IMG/VR virus record: IMGVR_UViG_3300022752_000182 | Span: 1 to 38,035 of that record | Source: a virus | Length of the DNA: 38,035 nt | Reading direction: 5' to 3' (one strand) | Shown: one piece after another, positions 17,509-26,090 of the stretch | Position numbering within the stretch: position 1 is the stretch's first letter | Layout: each line of letters begins with the position of its first letter | Translations under genes and position numbers: made by a program | The notes under the pieces: model-generated | Told to the model about the DNA's origin: nothing | The model's database searches: none | The model's input: the letters and a program-made list of their open reading frames with translations, nothing else

Positions 17509-17783
17509 TGGCGACAGGCACAGCAGGTAGTTCATTTACAAGCGAACTAAATCGCTTGGCAAATAGTGGAATATATCCAGTATTAACTTCATACCTGGCT
17601 GCTACTGGTGCTGCCAACAAATACGCAGGGACAACAGGTAAAGCACTTATTGGTGCATTAAATCTAGAAGCAGATAGTGCCCGTCAGCCTAAAGACTTTA
17701 AGGCTTTGGGAGGTATCTGCAATGAACTTGCTGGAACAACTAACCTTTCACCTCTAGCAGCGTTAAGGAGTATTAACGTATGA
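17508..17783 (+). CDS. 91-residue small protein upstream of connector
   Basis: This protein breaks the basic series: it is nearly neutral, rich in Ala, Gly, Leu and Thr, and helical (ELNRLANSGIYPVLTSYLAA, then KALIGALNLEADSARQPKDF). The start overlaps the preceding stop and its stop overlaps the connector start (ATGA at 17780). Coupling to the connector suggests a neck or head-completion role, but no family is recognised. Confidence 0.8.
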   Translation: MATGTAGSSFTSELNRLANSGIYPVLTSYLAATGAANKYAGTTGKALIGALNLEADSARQPKDFKALGGICNELAGTTNLSPLAALRSINV

Positions 17784-18712
17784 CAGTCACATTAGCCGAG
17801 ATGATAGATGAAGTTAAGATTAATCTGTCTGGATACACCTTCCAACAGGATAGAAGCACACATTTAACTGCTGCTGTTACTACATTAACATCACCTAGTT
17901 CATCTCCTACAGTGCTAAGCCTTGGCTCAACTGCTGATTTTGGCAAAGGTGTTATTGAGATTGGTGATGAATTACTCTGGATAGATAGCGTAGACCGTGT
18001 TGCTAACACTGCTACCATTGCTCCTTACGGGCGTGGCTATCTTGGAACTACTGCTGCTACTGCTGCCGTAGATACCCAGGTAACTGTTAGCCCTATCTTC
18101 CCAAGATACAGTATTAAGAAGGCTATTAACGATACTATTGAAGCCGTAGGCGCCAGCATATATGCTGCTAAACAGACTACATTTACATACAACGCAGCCA
18201 TTACTACATATAATTTTAATAATTTAAATATAGAAAACATACTTGCTATTTCTTGGCAGGACATAGGACCTACTAAAGAATGGATACGCGTTAAGCGTTA
18301 TGACTTTGACCCGTTTGCAGATGCTACTCCAGGGACTTGGACTGGCAGTGGTAGCCAGACTGTAACTATTGGCGATGTTATTATTGCTGGTAGAACCGTT
18401 AAGGTTATGTATGCTACCCATCCAACTCCATTTACTGCTACTAATCAGGATTTCTCTACACAGACTGGACTATCTGAAACTGTAAAAGATGTGGTAATTC
18501 TTGGTGCTTCTTACAGATTACTACAATATCTAGACCCAGCCCGTGCTGCTCAATACAGCCCACAGGCTGATGAGATTGATTCTAAGCGCCCATTTGGCGC
18601 TAGCAATAATGCAGTGCGTCAGTTGTTTGCTCTTTATACTCAACGCCTTAACGAGGAAAGATTAAAGCAACAGACTCAATATCCCCCACGACTTCATTAC
18701 AGCGCCCGATAG
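17780..18712 (+). CDS. Probable head-tail connector/adaptor (T7 gp11-like role)
   Basis: A 310-residue protein at the place where short-tailed phages encode the ring joining portal to tail. The N-terminus is a helix (LAEMIDEVKINLSG), followed by a beta-rich part with GDELLWIDSVD and a Gly/Thr stretch that may be an inserted domain. Then comes IKKAINDTIEAVGASIYAAK and a C-terminal helical region with LILGAS-like VVILGASYRLLQYLDPARAA, as in adaptor proteins whose helices pack on the portal. The similarity is one of layout and order, not of an invariant motif; a tail-tubular-protein A or gp4-like function is inferred. Confidence 0.65.
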   Translation: MTVTLAEMIDEVKINLSGYTFQQDRSTHLTAAVTTLTSPSSSPTVLSLGSTADFGKGVIEIGDELLWIDSVDRVANTATIAPYGRGYLGTTAATAAVDTQVTVSPIFPRYSIKKAINDTIEAVGASIYAAKQTTFTYNAAITTYNFNNLNIENILAISWQDIGPTKEWIRVKRYDFDPFADATPGTWTGSGSQTVTIGDVIIAGRTVKVMYATHPTPFTATNQDFSTQTGLSETVKDVVILGASYRLLQYLDPARAAQYSPQADEIDSKRPFGASNNAVRQLFALYTQRLNEERLKQQTQYPPRLHYSAR

Positions 18713-18720
18713 GAACATAA

Positions 18721-20694
18721 ATGCCAACACGTCAATACTCGTCCCGTAGCCAACAGTCAACACTGACTAGTGCTATAACCGCAGGTGCTGCTACTATGAC
18801 AGTAGTATCAGGCACAGCCTTGCTTGGTGGTGTAACAATCCCCGCAGGCAGAACATATACTTTAGTTATAGATGTTGATACTGCTCTTGAAGAAATCGTA
18901 GATGCTACGGCGGTATCTACCAATACATTTACAATAACCAGAGCCATTGATGGCTCATCTGCACAGTCACACTCAGCAGGTGCAGTAGTAAGACATATGG
19001 CTATCGGTAGAGACTTCCGTGATGCCAACCTACATACCCAGGCTGCTGCCTCTTATAATGATGGCGCAGGTAATGCCCAGTCAATGCACGGCATTGCATC
19101 TGGTGAAGGTGATGTAGTAGGTACAGCCAAGACACAGACTCTGACTAACAAGACTCTTACTAGCCCTACAATTTCTGACCCTACCTTTACTGGTACTCCG
19201 CTTGCTGCTGCAAGCATATCTTTTGAGGGTGCTACGGCTGATGCTTACGAGACTATCCTGACTGTAGTTGACCCTACTCAGGACAATACAATCACCCTAC
19301 CTAATACCACAGGTACGGTAGTCATTGTTGATGCTACCCAGACCCTGACTAATAAGACCCTGACCAGCCCTATCATCTCTGGTAGCCCTGTCATCACTGG
19401 TCTATCTAGCGCAGGTATGGTTGCTTCCTCTGCTACCCCTAAGGATTATGTAGATAGCATTCTAGGGTCAGCAACGGCTGCAGCCACTTCAGCAGCATCG
19501 GCTGCTACAAGTGCTGCTTCTGCTGCTACCAGTGCTACAAGTGCCTCTAATAGCGCCACAGCCTCGGCAACGAGTGCCTCAGCAGCAGCCACAAGCGCTA
19601 CTAGCGCAGCCACCTCTGCTACTTCTGCAGCGGCTTCTGCTACAGCAGCGGCAACTAGTGCTACCTCATCTGCTACATCGGCTAGCGCAGCAGCAACCTC
19701 TGCTACTTCGGCTGCTACCTCAGCCTCATCGGCTTTAACCTCTGCTAACTCAGCAAGTACTTCTGCTGCCTCAGCCTTAACTTCGGCTAACTCGGCTGCT
19801 ACTTCTGCTTCCACTATGGCAGCCAGCGTTGCTGCTGCCCAGACTTCGGCAACATCTGCTGCAGCAAGTGCAACGGCTGCTGCTACTTCTGCCTCTAGTG
19901 CTGCTACTTCCGCAGCATCTGCAGCGGCAAGTGCAATTTCGGCAGCATCGGCAATTCAAGCAACTATCTTTGATGCTAAAGGTGATTTGATTGTAGCAAG
20001 CGCTGCAGATACGGCAGCACGTTTGCCTGTTGCTTCTACTGCTGGTTATGTCTTAGCAGTTAATAGCGCAACAGCAACAGGACTTGAATGGATTGCTAAT
20101 GATGTTGGAGATATTACAGCAGTATCTGCTGGCACAGGAATTACAGTAGCAAGTAGCACTGGTCCAATTCCTACAGTATCTATTGACTCAACCGTAGCAA
20201 CACTTACTGGTAGCCAAACTCTGACTAATAAAACTTTAACTGCTCCTATTATTTCTACCATCTCTAATACTGGAACTGTAACTTTACCTACCGCTACAGA
20301 TACTTTAGTGGGTAGAGCAACTACAGATACTCTTACTAACAAAACACTTACATCACCTACCATTACAACTCCAACTCAGCGCCTTACTTTAAACGCACAG
20401 ACTGGAACTACTTATACTCTGGTTGCTGCTGATGCTACTTACAAACTTGTCACAGCATCTAACGCTGCAGCAATTACTATAACAATACCACCAAGCGTAT
20501 TTACTGTAGGAGATGTTATTAACGTACAGCAAATAGGAGCAGGACAAGTAACGTTTTCTCAAGGTTCTGGTGTGACTATCACATCAACTGGAGCAACTTC
20601 GACTGCTCCTAAACTTAGAGTACAATATAGTTCTGCTTCAATTATCTGCACTACTACAAGTACAGGCTTTACTATCGTAGGAGATATTGCCTAA
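18721..20694 (+). CDS. Tail fibre protein with Ala/Ser/Thr repeats
   Basis: A 657-residue fibre. The N-terminal ~130 residues are beta-rich and probably attach to the tail. Four copies of TLTNKTLTSPxI-like units occur near residues 140, 207, 502 and 540, a motif common in phage fibres. Residues ~250-413 are almost wholly Ala, Ser and Thr in a seven-residue-like pattern (SAATSAAS, SATSASNS), expected to form a long trimeric coiled-coil shaft. It then continues with DAKGDLIVASAADTAARLPV, a turn also typical of fibres, and a beta-rich tip. Fibres recognise the host surface. The repeat DNA favours recombination and length change. The next three genes are probably accessory tip or adhesin subunits. 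Confidence 0.88.
   Translation: MPTRQYSSRSQQSTLTSAITAGAATMTVVSGTALLGGVTIPAGRTYTLVIDVDTALEEIVDATAVSTNTFTITRAIDGSSAQSHSAGAVVRHMAIGRDFRDANLHTQAAASYNDGAGNAQSMHGIASGEGDVVGTAKTQTLTNKTLTSPTISDPTFTGTPLAAASISFEGATADAYETILTVVDPTQDNTITLPNTTGTVVIVDATQTLTNKTLTSPIISGSPVITGLSSAGMVASSATPKDYVDSILGSATAAATSAASAATSAASAATSATSASNSATASATSASAAATSATSAATSATSAAASATAAATSATSSATSASAAATSATSAATSASSALTSANSASTSAASALTSANSAATSASTMAASVAAAQTSATSAAASATAAATSASSAATSAASAAASAISAASAIQATIFDAKGDLIVASAADTAARLPVASTAGYVLAVNSATATGLEWIANDVGDITAVSAGTGITVASSTGPIPTVSIDSTVATLTGSQTLTNKTLTAPIISTISNTGTVTLPTATDTLVGRATTDTLTNKTLTSPTITTPTQRLTLNAQTGTTYTLVAADATYKLVTASNAAAITITIPPSVFTVGDVINVQQIGAGQVTFSQGSGVTITSTGATSTAPKLRVQYSSASIICTTTSTGFTIVGDIA
19470..19960 (+). 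repeat. Degenerate GCT/GCA/ACT/TCT-rich repeat inside the tail-fibre gene
   Basis: About 490 bases made almost only of Ala, Ser and Thr codons in short degenerate units (for example gctgctacttctgc and gcagcaacctctgct). It encodes the coiled-coil shaft of the fibre. Codon choice varies between copies, which limits slippage, but the region remains a likely hot spot for shaft-length variation and for assembly error. Confidence 0.85.
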
Positions 20695-21254
20695 TGCCAA
20701 TTCTAGGAATTATTGCCAGTTCTAAGTTTGGAGATGTTGGCGACTTTGAGTCTATTGCTACTGTAAGCGTTGGTAGCGGTGGTGCTGCGAATGTGGAATT
20801 TACTTCTATACCTAGCACCTACACACACTTACAAGTACGCGCTATCTTGAAAACTACTACCTCAGCAACAAAAGACTATGAAGTTATTTATATGCGTCTT
20901 AATGGGGACACGGGTAGTAATTATGCGCTGCATCAAATAACAGGAAATGGTACAACTGCTGCTGCTGGTAATGGCGCGAATCAAAGTTTGATGTACGCAG
21001 TTTATGGTTCAAAAAGCGGTTTAGCCGATGCTTTCGGTGGAGGAATAGTTGATATATTAGATTACAAAGACACGAACAAATATAAGACACTAAGAAACTT
21101 GACTGGTGTAGATATGAACGGAATGGGTGAATTAGGTCTTATCTCGGGTCTGTGGAGAAACACAAATGCAATAACATCTATTTTGTTTTACCCTCCTGCT
21201 AATAACATCGCCCAATACTCCCACTTCGCCCTCTACGGAATACGGAGCGCATAA
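20694..21254 (+). CDS. Tandem fibre-tip-like paralogue 1
   Basis: A 186-residue beta-rich protein, first of three consecutive paralogues. Shared signatures are IATVSVGSGGAANVEFTSIP near the N-terminus, STYTHLQVRA, LNGDTGSNYALH, a Gly/Asn-rich loop region and a C-terminal LWRNTNAITSILFYP leading to HFALYGIRSA. Such a layout fits a beta-sandwich domain exposed at a fibre tip or on the capsid surface. This copy has an extra N-terminal ILGIIASSKFGD segment. It starts at a TAATG overlap with the fibre gene. Receptor binding is inferred from position and fold-like pattern. Confidence 0.75.
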   Translation: MPILGIIASSKFGDVGDFESIATVSVGSGGAANVEFTSIPSTYTHLQVRAILKTTTSATKDYEVIYMRLNGDTGSNYALHQITGNGTTAAAGNGANQSLMYAVYGSKSGLADAFGGGIVDILDYKDTNKYKTLRNLTGVDMNGMGELGLISGLWRNTNAITSILFYPPANNIAQYSHFALYGIRSA

Positions 21255-21748
21255 TGCCAGCAACTTATGAACCAATAGCAACGACAACGCTTTCTACTGC
21301 TACCGCATCCGTTACCTTTTCTACAATTCCTGGCACATATACTGATTTGGTTTTGGTTGCCAGCATTACTGGAGTATCTGTTGCTACTGACCCTTGGATA
21401 AGGATAAATAGCGATACTGGTTCAAACTATTCTTGGACTTGGTTAGCAGGAAACGGAAGCACTGCTTATAGTGAGCGCGGAACAAATAACTCTAAACTTT
21501 ATTACAGCGCTATCTCTACGATACAAAATAATGTGCAACAAGTAATTTGGAATTTTAATAATTACTCAAATACAACAACATATAAAACAGTATTATGGAG
21601 AGAAGCCGATGCTGGAACTGAAACAGGAGCAACGGTTGGTCTATGGCGTAGCACATCTGCTATTACTGCTATTGAGATTTCTTTAGATTCTTCTAGAACT
21701 TATAGTTCTGGAAGTATGTTCACCCTCTACGGAATCAAAAGTGCGTGA
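21254..21748 (+). CDS. Tandem fibre-tip-like paralogue 2
   Basis: A 164-residue protein related to its two neighbours: IATTTLSTATASVTFSTIPG, TYTDLVLVAS, INSDTGSNYSWTWLAGNGS and a C-terminal GLWRSTSAITAIEI ending FTLYGIKSA. The loop regions (residues ~70-120) differ strongly between the copies, as expected when binding specificity diversifies on a fixed scaffold. It overlaps the preceding stop (TAATG). Function inferred as for copy 1. Confidence 0.75.
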   Translation: MPATYEPIATTTLSTATASVTFSTIPGTYTDLVLVASITGVSVATDPWIRINSDTGSNYSWTWLAGNGSTAYSERGTNNSKLYYSAISTIQNNVQQVIWNFNNYSNTTTYKTVLWREADAGTETGATVGLWRSTSAITAIEISLDSSRTYSSGSMFTLYGIKSA

Positions 21749-21781
21749 CCTTATGACAACTAATTTTAGAAAGGCGGCATA

Positions 21782-22300
21782 ATGGCTAACACATATAAAG
21801 CAATAGCCACAGTAACTGTGGGTAGTGGTGGGGCTGCAAGTATTGATTTTCAAAATATCGCTTCCACTTATACAGATATTTCAATAAATTTAAGCGCTCG
21901 TGTAGATGCTGCTAATGGTGTTGCACAAATCTATTTTAACAATTCAACAGCAAGCGATAAACTTTGGCGTAGACTATATGGTGATGGAAGTTCTGCTGTA
22001 AGTGATAATTCTAATGGAACTTCCTCTTATGTTAGACCAATTGGAATAAATAGGTCAGACCAAACAGCATCAACTTTCGGTAATATGTCAATATACATAC
22101 CCAATTATGCTTCATCAAGCACTTACAAATCAGTATCGGTAGACGGAGTAAATGAAAATAATGCTACTTTTGCGGAAGCCGCTTTTGCTGCAGGTCTTTG
22201 GCAATCAAATTCAGCAATAACTAGAGTTACAATTATTCCTAGTTCTGGTAATTTCGTTCAATACTCAACAGCCACCCTATACGGAATCAAAAACTCTTAA
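21782..22300 (+). CDS. Tandem fibre-tip-like paralogue 3
   Basis: A 172-residue protein, third of the set: IATVTVGSGGAASIDFQNIA, STYTDISINLSARVD, a Ser/Asn-rich loop region and a C-terminal LWQSNSAITRVTI ending ATLYGIKNS. It has its own ribosome-binding site (AAAGG at 21771-21775) after a 33-base gap, unlike copies 1 and 2, which are coupled by overlap. That may mark it as the most recently added or exchanged member. The middle loop is again different from the other copies. Confidence 0.75.
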   Translation: MANTYKAIATVTVGSGGAASIDFQNIASTYTDISINLSARVDAANGVAQIYFNNSTASDKLWRRLYGDGSSAVSDNSNGTSSYVRPIGINRSDQTASTFGNMSIYIPNYASSSTYKSVSVDGVNENNATFAEAAFAAGLWQSNSAITRVTIIPSSGNFVQYSTATLYGIKNS

Positions 22301-22315
22301 CTCGAAAGGAAAACA

Positions 22316-22537
22316 ATGACACATAAACTAATCGTAGACTGCTCAACTGGGGTAACTACTGAGGTAGAACTAACTGCTGAAGAGATTGCTCAGAGAGAAG
22401 CAGATGCAGCAGCCTTTGCAGAAATCAAGGCAGCAGAGGAAGCAGCAGCACAAGCAAAGGCAGATGCTAAGGCAAGTGCTCAGGCCAAACTAGCAGCACT
22501 CGGTTTAACACCAGACGAAATCTCAGCACTTAACTAA
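22316..22537 (+). CDS. Small coiled-coil protein, possible fibre chaperone
   Basis: A 73-residue protein with a short beta N-terminus (THKLIVDCSTGVTTEVELTA) and then a continuous Ala/Glu/Lys/Gln helix ending KLAALGLTPDEISALN. The placement directly after fibre genes and the helical composition resemble small fibre-assembly or fibre-associated proteins. AAAGGA at 22306-22311 gives the start. I recall similar short proteins in actinophages without a known function. Confidence 0.75.
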   Translation: MTHKLIVDCSTGVTTEVELTAEEIAQREADAAAFAEIKAAEEAAAQAKADAKASAQAKLAALGLTPDEISALN

Positions 22538-22555
22538 GTAAGAATAGAGGGGACA

Positions 22556-23287
22556 ATGATACAAAAACAAGAGACAGTGGCTATCGGTTGGTGCGACAAT
22601 GGGACTACCGATGGTAAGTTTACTGAAGGGTTAATGACAGCAGTAATTGCTGGTCCTAACAACGGTATGCGCTTTACTACCAGCATACGTGTGCAGGGTA
22701 ATCAGATAGGCAGACAACGCCAGATACTCTTTGATTACTGGGCAGATAAACTTAAGACAGACTGGATACTATGGGTAGATTCAGACATAGTTCTAAGCCT
22801 TGAGGCTATCCATAAACTCTGGCAGACAGCCGATAAGGTAAATCGTCCAGTAGTTAGCGGTGTCTACTTTATTTCTAAGGAAAATGAGGGCAGTCTTATG
22901 CGCCCGTTTCCAGTTCTGTTTGATGATGTAAGTGAGTTTGAAGTCCGCTATCACCACCCATTACCAGATAATCAGGTAATCAGGTGTGACTCAGCAGGCT
23001 TTGGATTTGTGCTTATGCATAAGTCTATAGTTCCTAAGATGAGGGCTGCCTATCCTGGTCAGTCTATGTTTATGGAACGCGGTGATGCCGAAGACAATAA
23101 GTTTATCGGCGAAGATATTATCTTTTTCCGCCGTATGAAGAAGGCTGGCATACCACTGCACGCCCATACTGGAGCACTGGTAAAGCATATGAAACGCTTT
23201 AGCGTTGACTATGACTACTATGCATTGTATTGGGCTAATGAACATTTAAAGACAAAACTTAAAGAGCAAGAAAATGCAGCAGAGTAA
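22556..23287 (+). CDS. GT-A-type glycosyltransferase-like protein
   Basis: A 243-residue protein with the layout of a GT-A fold glycosyltransferase. An early GNQIGRQRQILFDYW segment comes before DWILWVDSDIVLS (residues 69-81), which contains the DxD-type DSD expected to hold a metal ion and the nucleotide sugar. A later GEDIIFFRRMKKAGIPLHAH supplies the usual acidic and His residues of the acceptor side. GAGGGG at 22547-22552 precedes the ATG. It lies among tail genes and overlaps the methyltransferase, so the two may modify a virion or host surface glycan. The substrate cannot be told from sequence. Confidence 0.78.
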   Translation: MIQKQETVAIGWCDNGTTDGKFTEGLMTAVIAGPNNGMRFTTSIRVQGNQIGRQRQILFDYWADKLKTDWILWVDSDIVLSLEAIHKLWQTADKVNRPVVSGVYFISKENEGSLMRPFPVLFDDVSEFEVRYHHPLPDNQVIRCDSAGFGFVLMHKSIVPKMRAAYPGQSMFMERGDAEDNKFIGEDIIFFRRMKKAGIPLHAHTGALVKHMKRFSVDYDYYALYWANEHLKTKLKEQENAAE

Positions 23288-23855
23288 AGTAGAGTATCCT
23301 AACTGGTTTGCTTCAACAGCCCAGAAGAACTTTGCAGATTTACTACTTAGACTATCTGATAAAACAGACTTAAAGTTCCTGCAACTAGGAGCCTTTACTG
23401 GTGATGCTAGCGTATGGTTACTTAACAATGTACTTACTAATGAAGGTTGTCATCTAACTGATGTAGATACTTGGCTGGGTTCTAATGAAGAAGCCCACCA
23501 CAGTATGGACTTTAACGATGTTGAATTAACATATGATAATAAGTTAAAGACTTACACTAATGTAACTAAATTCAAGGGCAAGACTATTGATTTCTTGCGT
23601 CAAGCCCCGCTTGATTACTATGATTTTATTTACATAGATGCTGACCATACTGCCATAGGCACTCTGCTTGATGCTGAATTATCTTGGCTATGTCTTAAGT
23701 CAGGTGGCGTATTAGCCTTTGATGACTATGAGTGGAACGATGGGACAGGCGATGCTAATCGCCCTATGCCTGGCGTTAATTCATTTCTTGAAAGACATAA
23801 AGACGAACTTTTTTTAATTTGTAAAAACTGGCAGTTATGGGTAGTAAAAAAATAA
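23274..23855 (+). CDS. Class I SAM-dependent methyltransferase-like protein
   Basis: A 193-residue protein with motif I FLQLGAFTGDASVWLL (residues 35-50; the Gly-rich loop reads GAFTGDAS), an acidic strand end LTDVDTW (61-67), DFIYIDADH (117-125) and GGVLAFDDYEW (144-154), matching the Methyltransf_24-type small Rossmann enzymes often found with glycan genes. It overlaps the glycosyltransferase by 14 bases. A sugar O-methyltransferase is a reasonable guess; DNA methylation is less likely because no target-recognition or DPPY-type motif is present. Confidence 0.8.
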   Translation: MQQSKVEYPNWFASTAQKNFADLLLRLSDKTDLKFLQLGAFTGDASVWLLNNVLTNEGCHLTDVDTWLGSNEEAHHSMDFNDVELTYDNKLKTYTNVTKFKGKTIDFLRQAPLDYYDFIYIDADHTAIGTLLDAELSWLCLKSGGVLAFDDYEWNDGTGDANRPMPGVNSFLERHKDELFLICKNWQLWVVKK

Positions 23856-23866
23856 AAGGAGAATAA

Positions 23867-25804
23867 GTGGCTGGTCGTGATATTACAGAAGGTCGCTCTA
23901 GTAGAGCGATTGCTGTTGATGTTGGTGTAGTTGCTACTGATGCTATCTGGCAGAATACTGATATAGCCTATGATGTTGCTATCGGTGGTATGCCATTCAT
24001 CTATGCTATTAATGATTCCAACCCTTACATCCGTCAGACTGCTCCTTACAGGAAAGAACAATTTGATAATCAAACTGAACCTGGTGAGCAGTCGCTCACT
24101 GGTTGGTGGCTCCGTAGCCAGTCCTCTTTTCACGAAGGGACTGGCATTACTTTTTATGACCCAGCACTTATTCCTGGCGAAGGCACATCTCGCTTTGCCG
24201 ATAGCAAAGGGGTAGATGTCTGGATAGAGGGTCAAGTAACTCTCCTAAATGACACAGTAGAAACCTATTCGACTAGCAGTACTCCAGTAGTTATAAGCGC
24301 TAATGATGGCACTAATGACTGTATTGTATTTGCTGACGGTGTTAACCTTAAGAAAATTACTATGTCGGGAGATACACCTACTACCAGCACATATACTTTA
24401 GTAGCAGCGCATACTAATCAACCTATTGTAAGTGTAACAACAGACGGAACTCGATACTTTGCTTCCTGCACTACCGCTCTTCACGTAGGTAATATTGGTG
24501 GCACTACATCAGATGACACTACTTATGCTACTGGTACTAGCAGTGTTGTTGTTAGATTTGTTAAACAGCGTTTGATGGCTGGTGTAGCAAATAGTATCTA
24601 TGAACTTAACCCTAATATAGCCCCGTCTGGTAGTCACGCTACTACAGCGCTGCCTACTGCTACCTTTACCCATCCTACTAGCGCTTGGGTATGGACTAGT
24701 ATCTGTGAAGGACCTAATGCTATTTATTTTTCTGGCAAGAATCGCACCAATAGCGCTATATTTAAAATTGGTTTAACTACAGGAACTACTGCTTTAGGTT
24801 TTCCTACTTTGACTACACCTACCGAGATAGCCCAGTTTCCTGTAACTGAAATAGTAAATGCTATAGATGTATACCTTGGCACTTATATGGTTATTTGCAC
24901 TAGCAAAGGTGTTCGAGTCGCAGCAGTCCAAGATGATGGCAGTATAAAGTATGGCCCTATAATCATTGAAGGTGACTTCAAAGGCGTAGCATTTAGGGAT
25001 AGATTTGCTTATGTATCAGGGCTGGTAGGTACTGAGGCAGGACTGTATCGTATTGATTTATCTGTAGAATTAGGAACATTACTCTTTCCATATGCCACAG
25101 ATTTAGTGGCTACTAATACTACATCTACTGCTGCAAGCGTAGCCTTCCTGGGCTCTAGCGACAGGGTGGCTTTTGCTGTAACAGGTGACGGTATCTGGAT
25201 AGAAAGAAATGCAGAAAAAGTAACTAGCGGTTACATAAAGACAGGCTTTATCAGATACAACACATTAGAACCTAAGAACTTTAAACGCCTGATAGGGCGC
25301 GGTGAGTTTGACTTTGGCTCTATGACTTTAGAAACTGTAGATGCAGAAGGCACTGAGTATGATGTGGTTAGTTATGATTCATCAGTTCCGCCAGTAGAAG
25401 TAACTACTAGCCAGCCACCAGGGGCGCAAGAATACATAGCCTATAAATTTATTCTATATAGAGATGGCACTGATAATACTAAAGGTCCTATCTTCAAGGG
25501 CTATCAGGCAAAGGCTACTATCGCTACACCAAGACAGCGAGTAATCAAGTTTCCTGTTTTCTGTTATGACGTAGAAACAGATAAATACAATGTAATGGTT
25601 GGCTATGAAGGTCGTGCTAATGACCGTATAGGACAGTTAGAATCCATTGAAGAAAATGGAGACATTGTAACTTGGCAGGATTTACAGACTGGCGAAAGCC
25701 GTCAGGTTGTAATAGAACAAATTACTTTCACTCGTATGACTCCACCAGATAGAGGATTTTCTGGCTATGGAGGAAGACTCGATATACTTATAAGGACTGT
25801 GTAA
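23867..25804 (+). CDS. Large tail protein, possible nozzle / tail tubular B-like
   Basis: A 645-residue beta-rich protein. The N-terminus has GGMPFIYAINDSNPYIRQTA, then YRKEQFDNQTEPGEQSLTGW and SFHEGTGITFYDPALIPGEG. The centre (about residues 130-450) shows repeated short strands with Gly/Asp turns, consistent with a beta-propeller. The C-terminus has PRQRVIKFPVFCYDVE and ENGDIVTWQDLQTGESR, a beta-rich part. In short-tailed phages a protein of this size and fold forms the tail nozzle, so that role is proposed; a minor tail or baseplate-hub role is an alternative. The start is GTG 23867 after AAAAGGAGA (23855-23862). Confidence 0.72.
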   Translation: MAGRDITEGRSSRAIAVDVGVVATDAIWQNTDIAYDVAIGGMPFIYAINDSNPYIRQTAPYRKEQFDNQTEPGEQSLTGWWLRSQSSFHEGTGITFYDPALIPGEGTSRFADSKGVDVWIEGQVTLLNDTVETYSTSSTPVVISANDGTNDCIVFADGVNLKKITMSGDTPTTSTYTLVAAHTNQPIVSVTTDGTRYFASCTTALHVGNIGGTTSDDTTYATGTSSVVVRFVKQRLMAGVANSIYELNPNIAPSGSHATTALPTATFTHPTSAWVWTSICEGPNAIYFSGKNRTNSAIFKIGLTTGTTALGFPTLTTPTEIAQFPVTEIVNAIDVYLGTYMVICTSKGVRVAAVQDDGSIKYGPIIIEGDFKGVAFRDRFAYVSGLVGTEAGLYRIDLSVELGTLLFPYATDLVATNTTSTAASVAFLGSSDRVAFAVTGDGIWIERNAEKVTSGYIKTGFIRYNTLEPKNFKRLIGRGEFDFGSMTLETVDAEGTEYDVVSYDSSVPPVEVTTSQPPGAQEYIAYKFILYRDGTDNTKGPIFKGYQAKATIATPRQRVIKFPVFCYDVETDKYNVMVGYEGRANDRIGQLESIEENGDIVTWQDLQTGESRQVVIEQITFTRMTPPDRGFSGYGGRLDILIRTV

Positions 25805-26007
25805 TGACACCTACTGAATGGGCTGGACTAGCCGTAGCCGTATTTACTTTAGTTGCTGGATTTGCTGGCGGTGTACGCTGGTTAGTAAAGCATTACCTAT
25901 ATGAATTAAAACCTAATGGTGGCTCTAGTCTTAAAGATAAAGTTGATTTATTAGAGACCAAAGTAGAGTTGTTAACTGACCTAGTAAAGGAAGCGCTAAA
26001 ACGATGA
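25804..26007 (+). CDS. Small membrane protein with coiled coil, possible holin-like
   Basis: A 67-residue protein with one membrane helix at residues 6-28 (WAGLAVAVFTLVAGFAGGVR), a basic segment WLVKHYLYELK and a charged coiled coil at 43-66. Start and stop overlap both neighbours (TAATG; ATGA). Located just upstream of the endolysin, it could be a holin, an antiholin or a membrane-anchored regulator of lysis. A second, better holin candidate follows the endolysin. Confidence 0.75.
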   Translation: MTPTEWAGLAVAVFTLVAGFAGGVRWLVKHYLYELKPNGGSSLKDKVDLLETKVELLTDLVKEALKR

Positions 26008-26090
26008 CTATATACAGACCACAAGACAATCCAATAGAACCAATAGTACCTATCCTTCCTGATTGGGAAGACGATGAAGAAGACATCTAA
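26004..26090 (+). CDS. 28-residue acidic microprotein in the lysis cassette
   Basis: ATG 26004 overlaps the preceding TGA (ATGA) and its TAA overlaps the endolysin start (TAATG), so the frame exactly fills the space between two genes. The product is Pro/Ile-rich at first (NPIEPIVPILPDW) and ends EDDEEDI. With no membrane segment, it may serve mainly to couple translation of the endolysin, or it may be a tiny regulator. Confidence 0.5.
   Translation: MTIYRPQDNPIEPIVPILPDWEDDEEDI

Noticed and set aside
19446-19814. Leftward 122-residue Glu/Ala/Val-rich open frame
   Set aside because: It is the antisense of the fibre's Ala/Ser/Thr repeat; the lack of stops follows from codon composition. No ribosome-binding site and opposite to all neighbours.
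19470-19960. CRISPR-like repeated pattern
   Set aside because: The units are degenerate, in frame and without spacers; they encode a coiled-coil shaft.
23726-24235. Leftward 169-residue open frame spanning the methyltransferase end and tail gene start
   Set aside because: Crosses a real gene boundary on the other strand and has no supporting signals.
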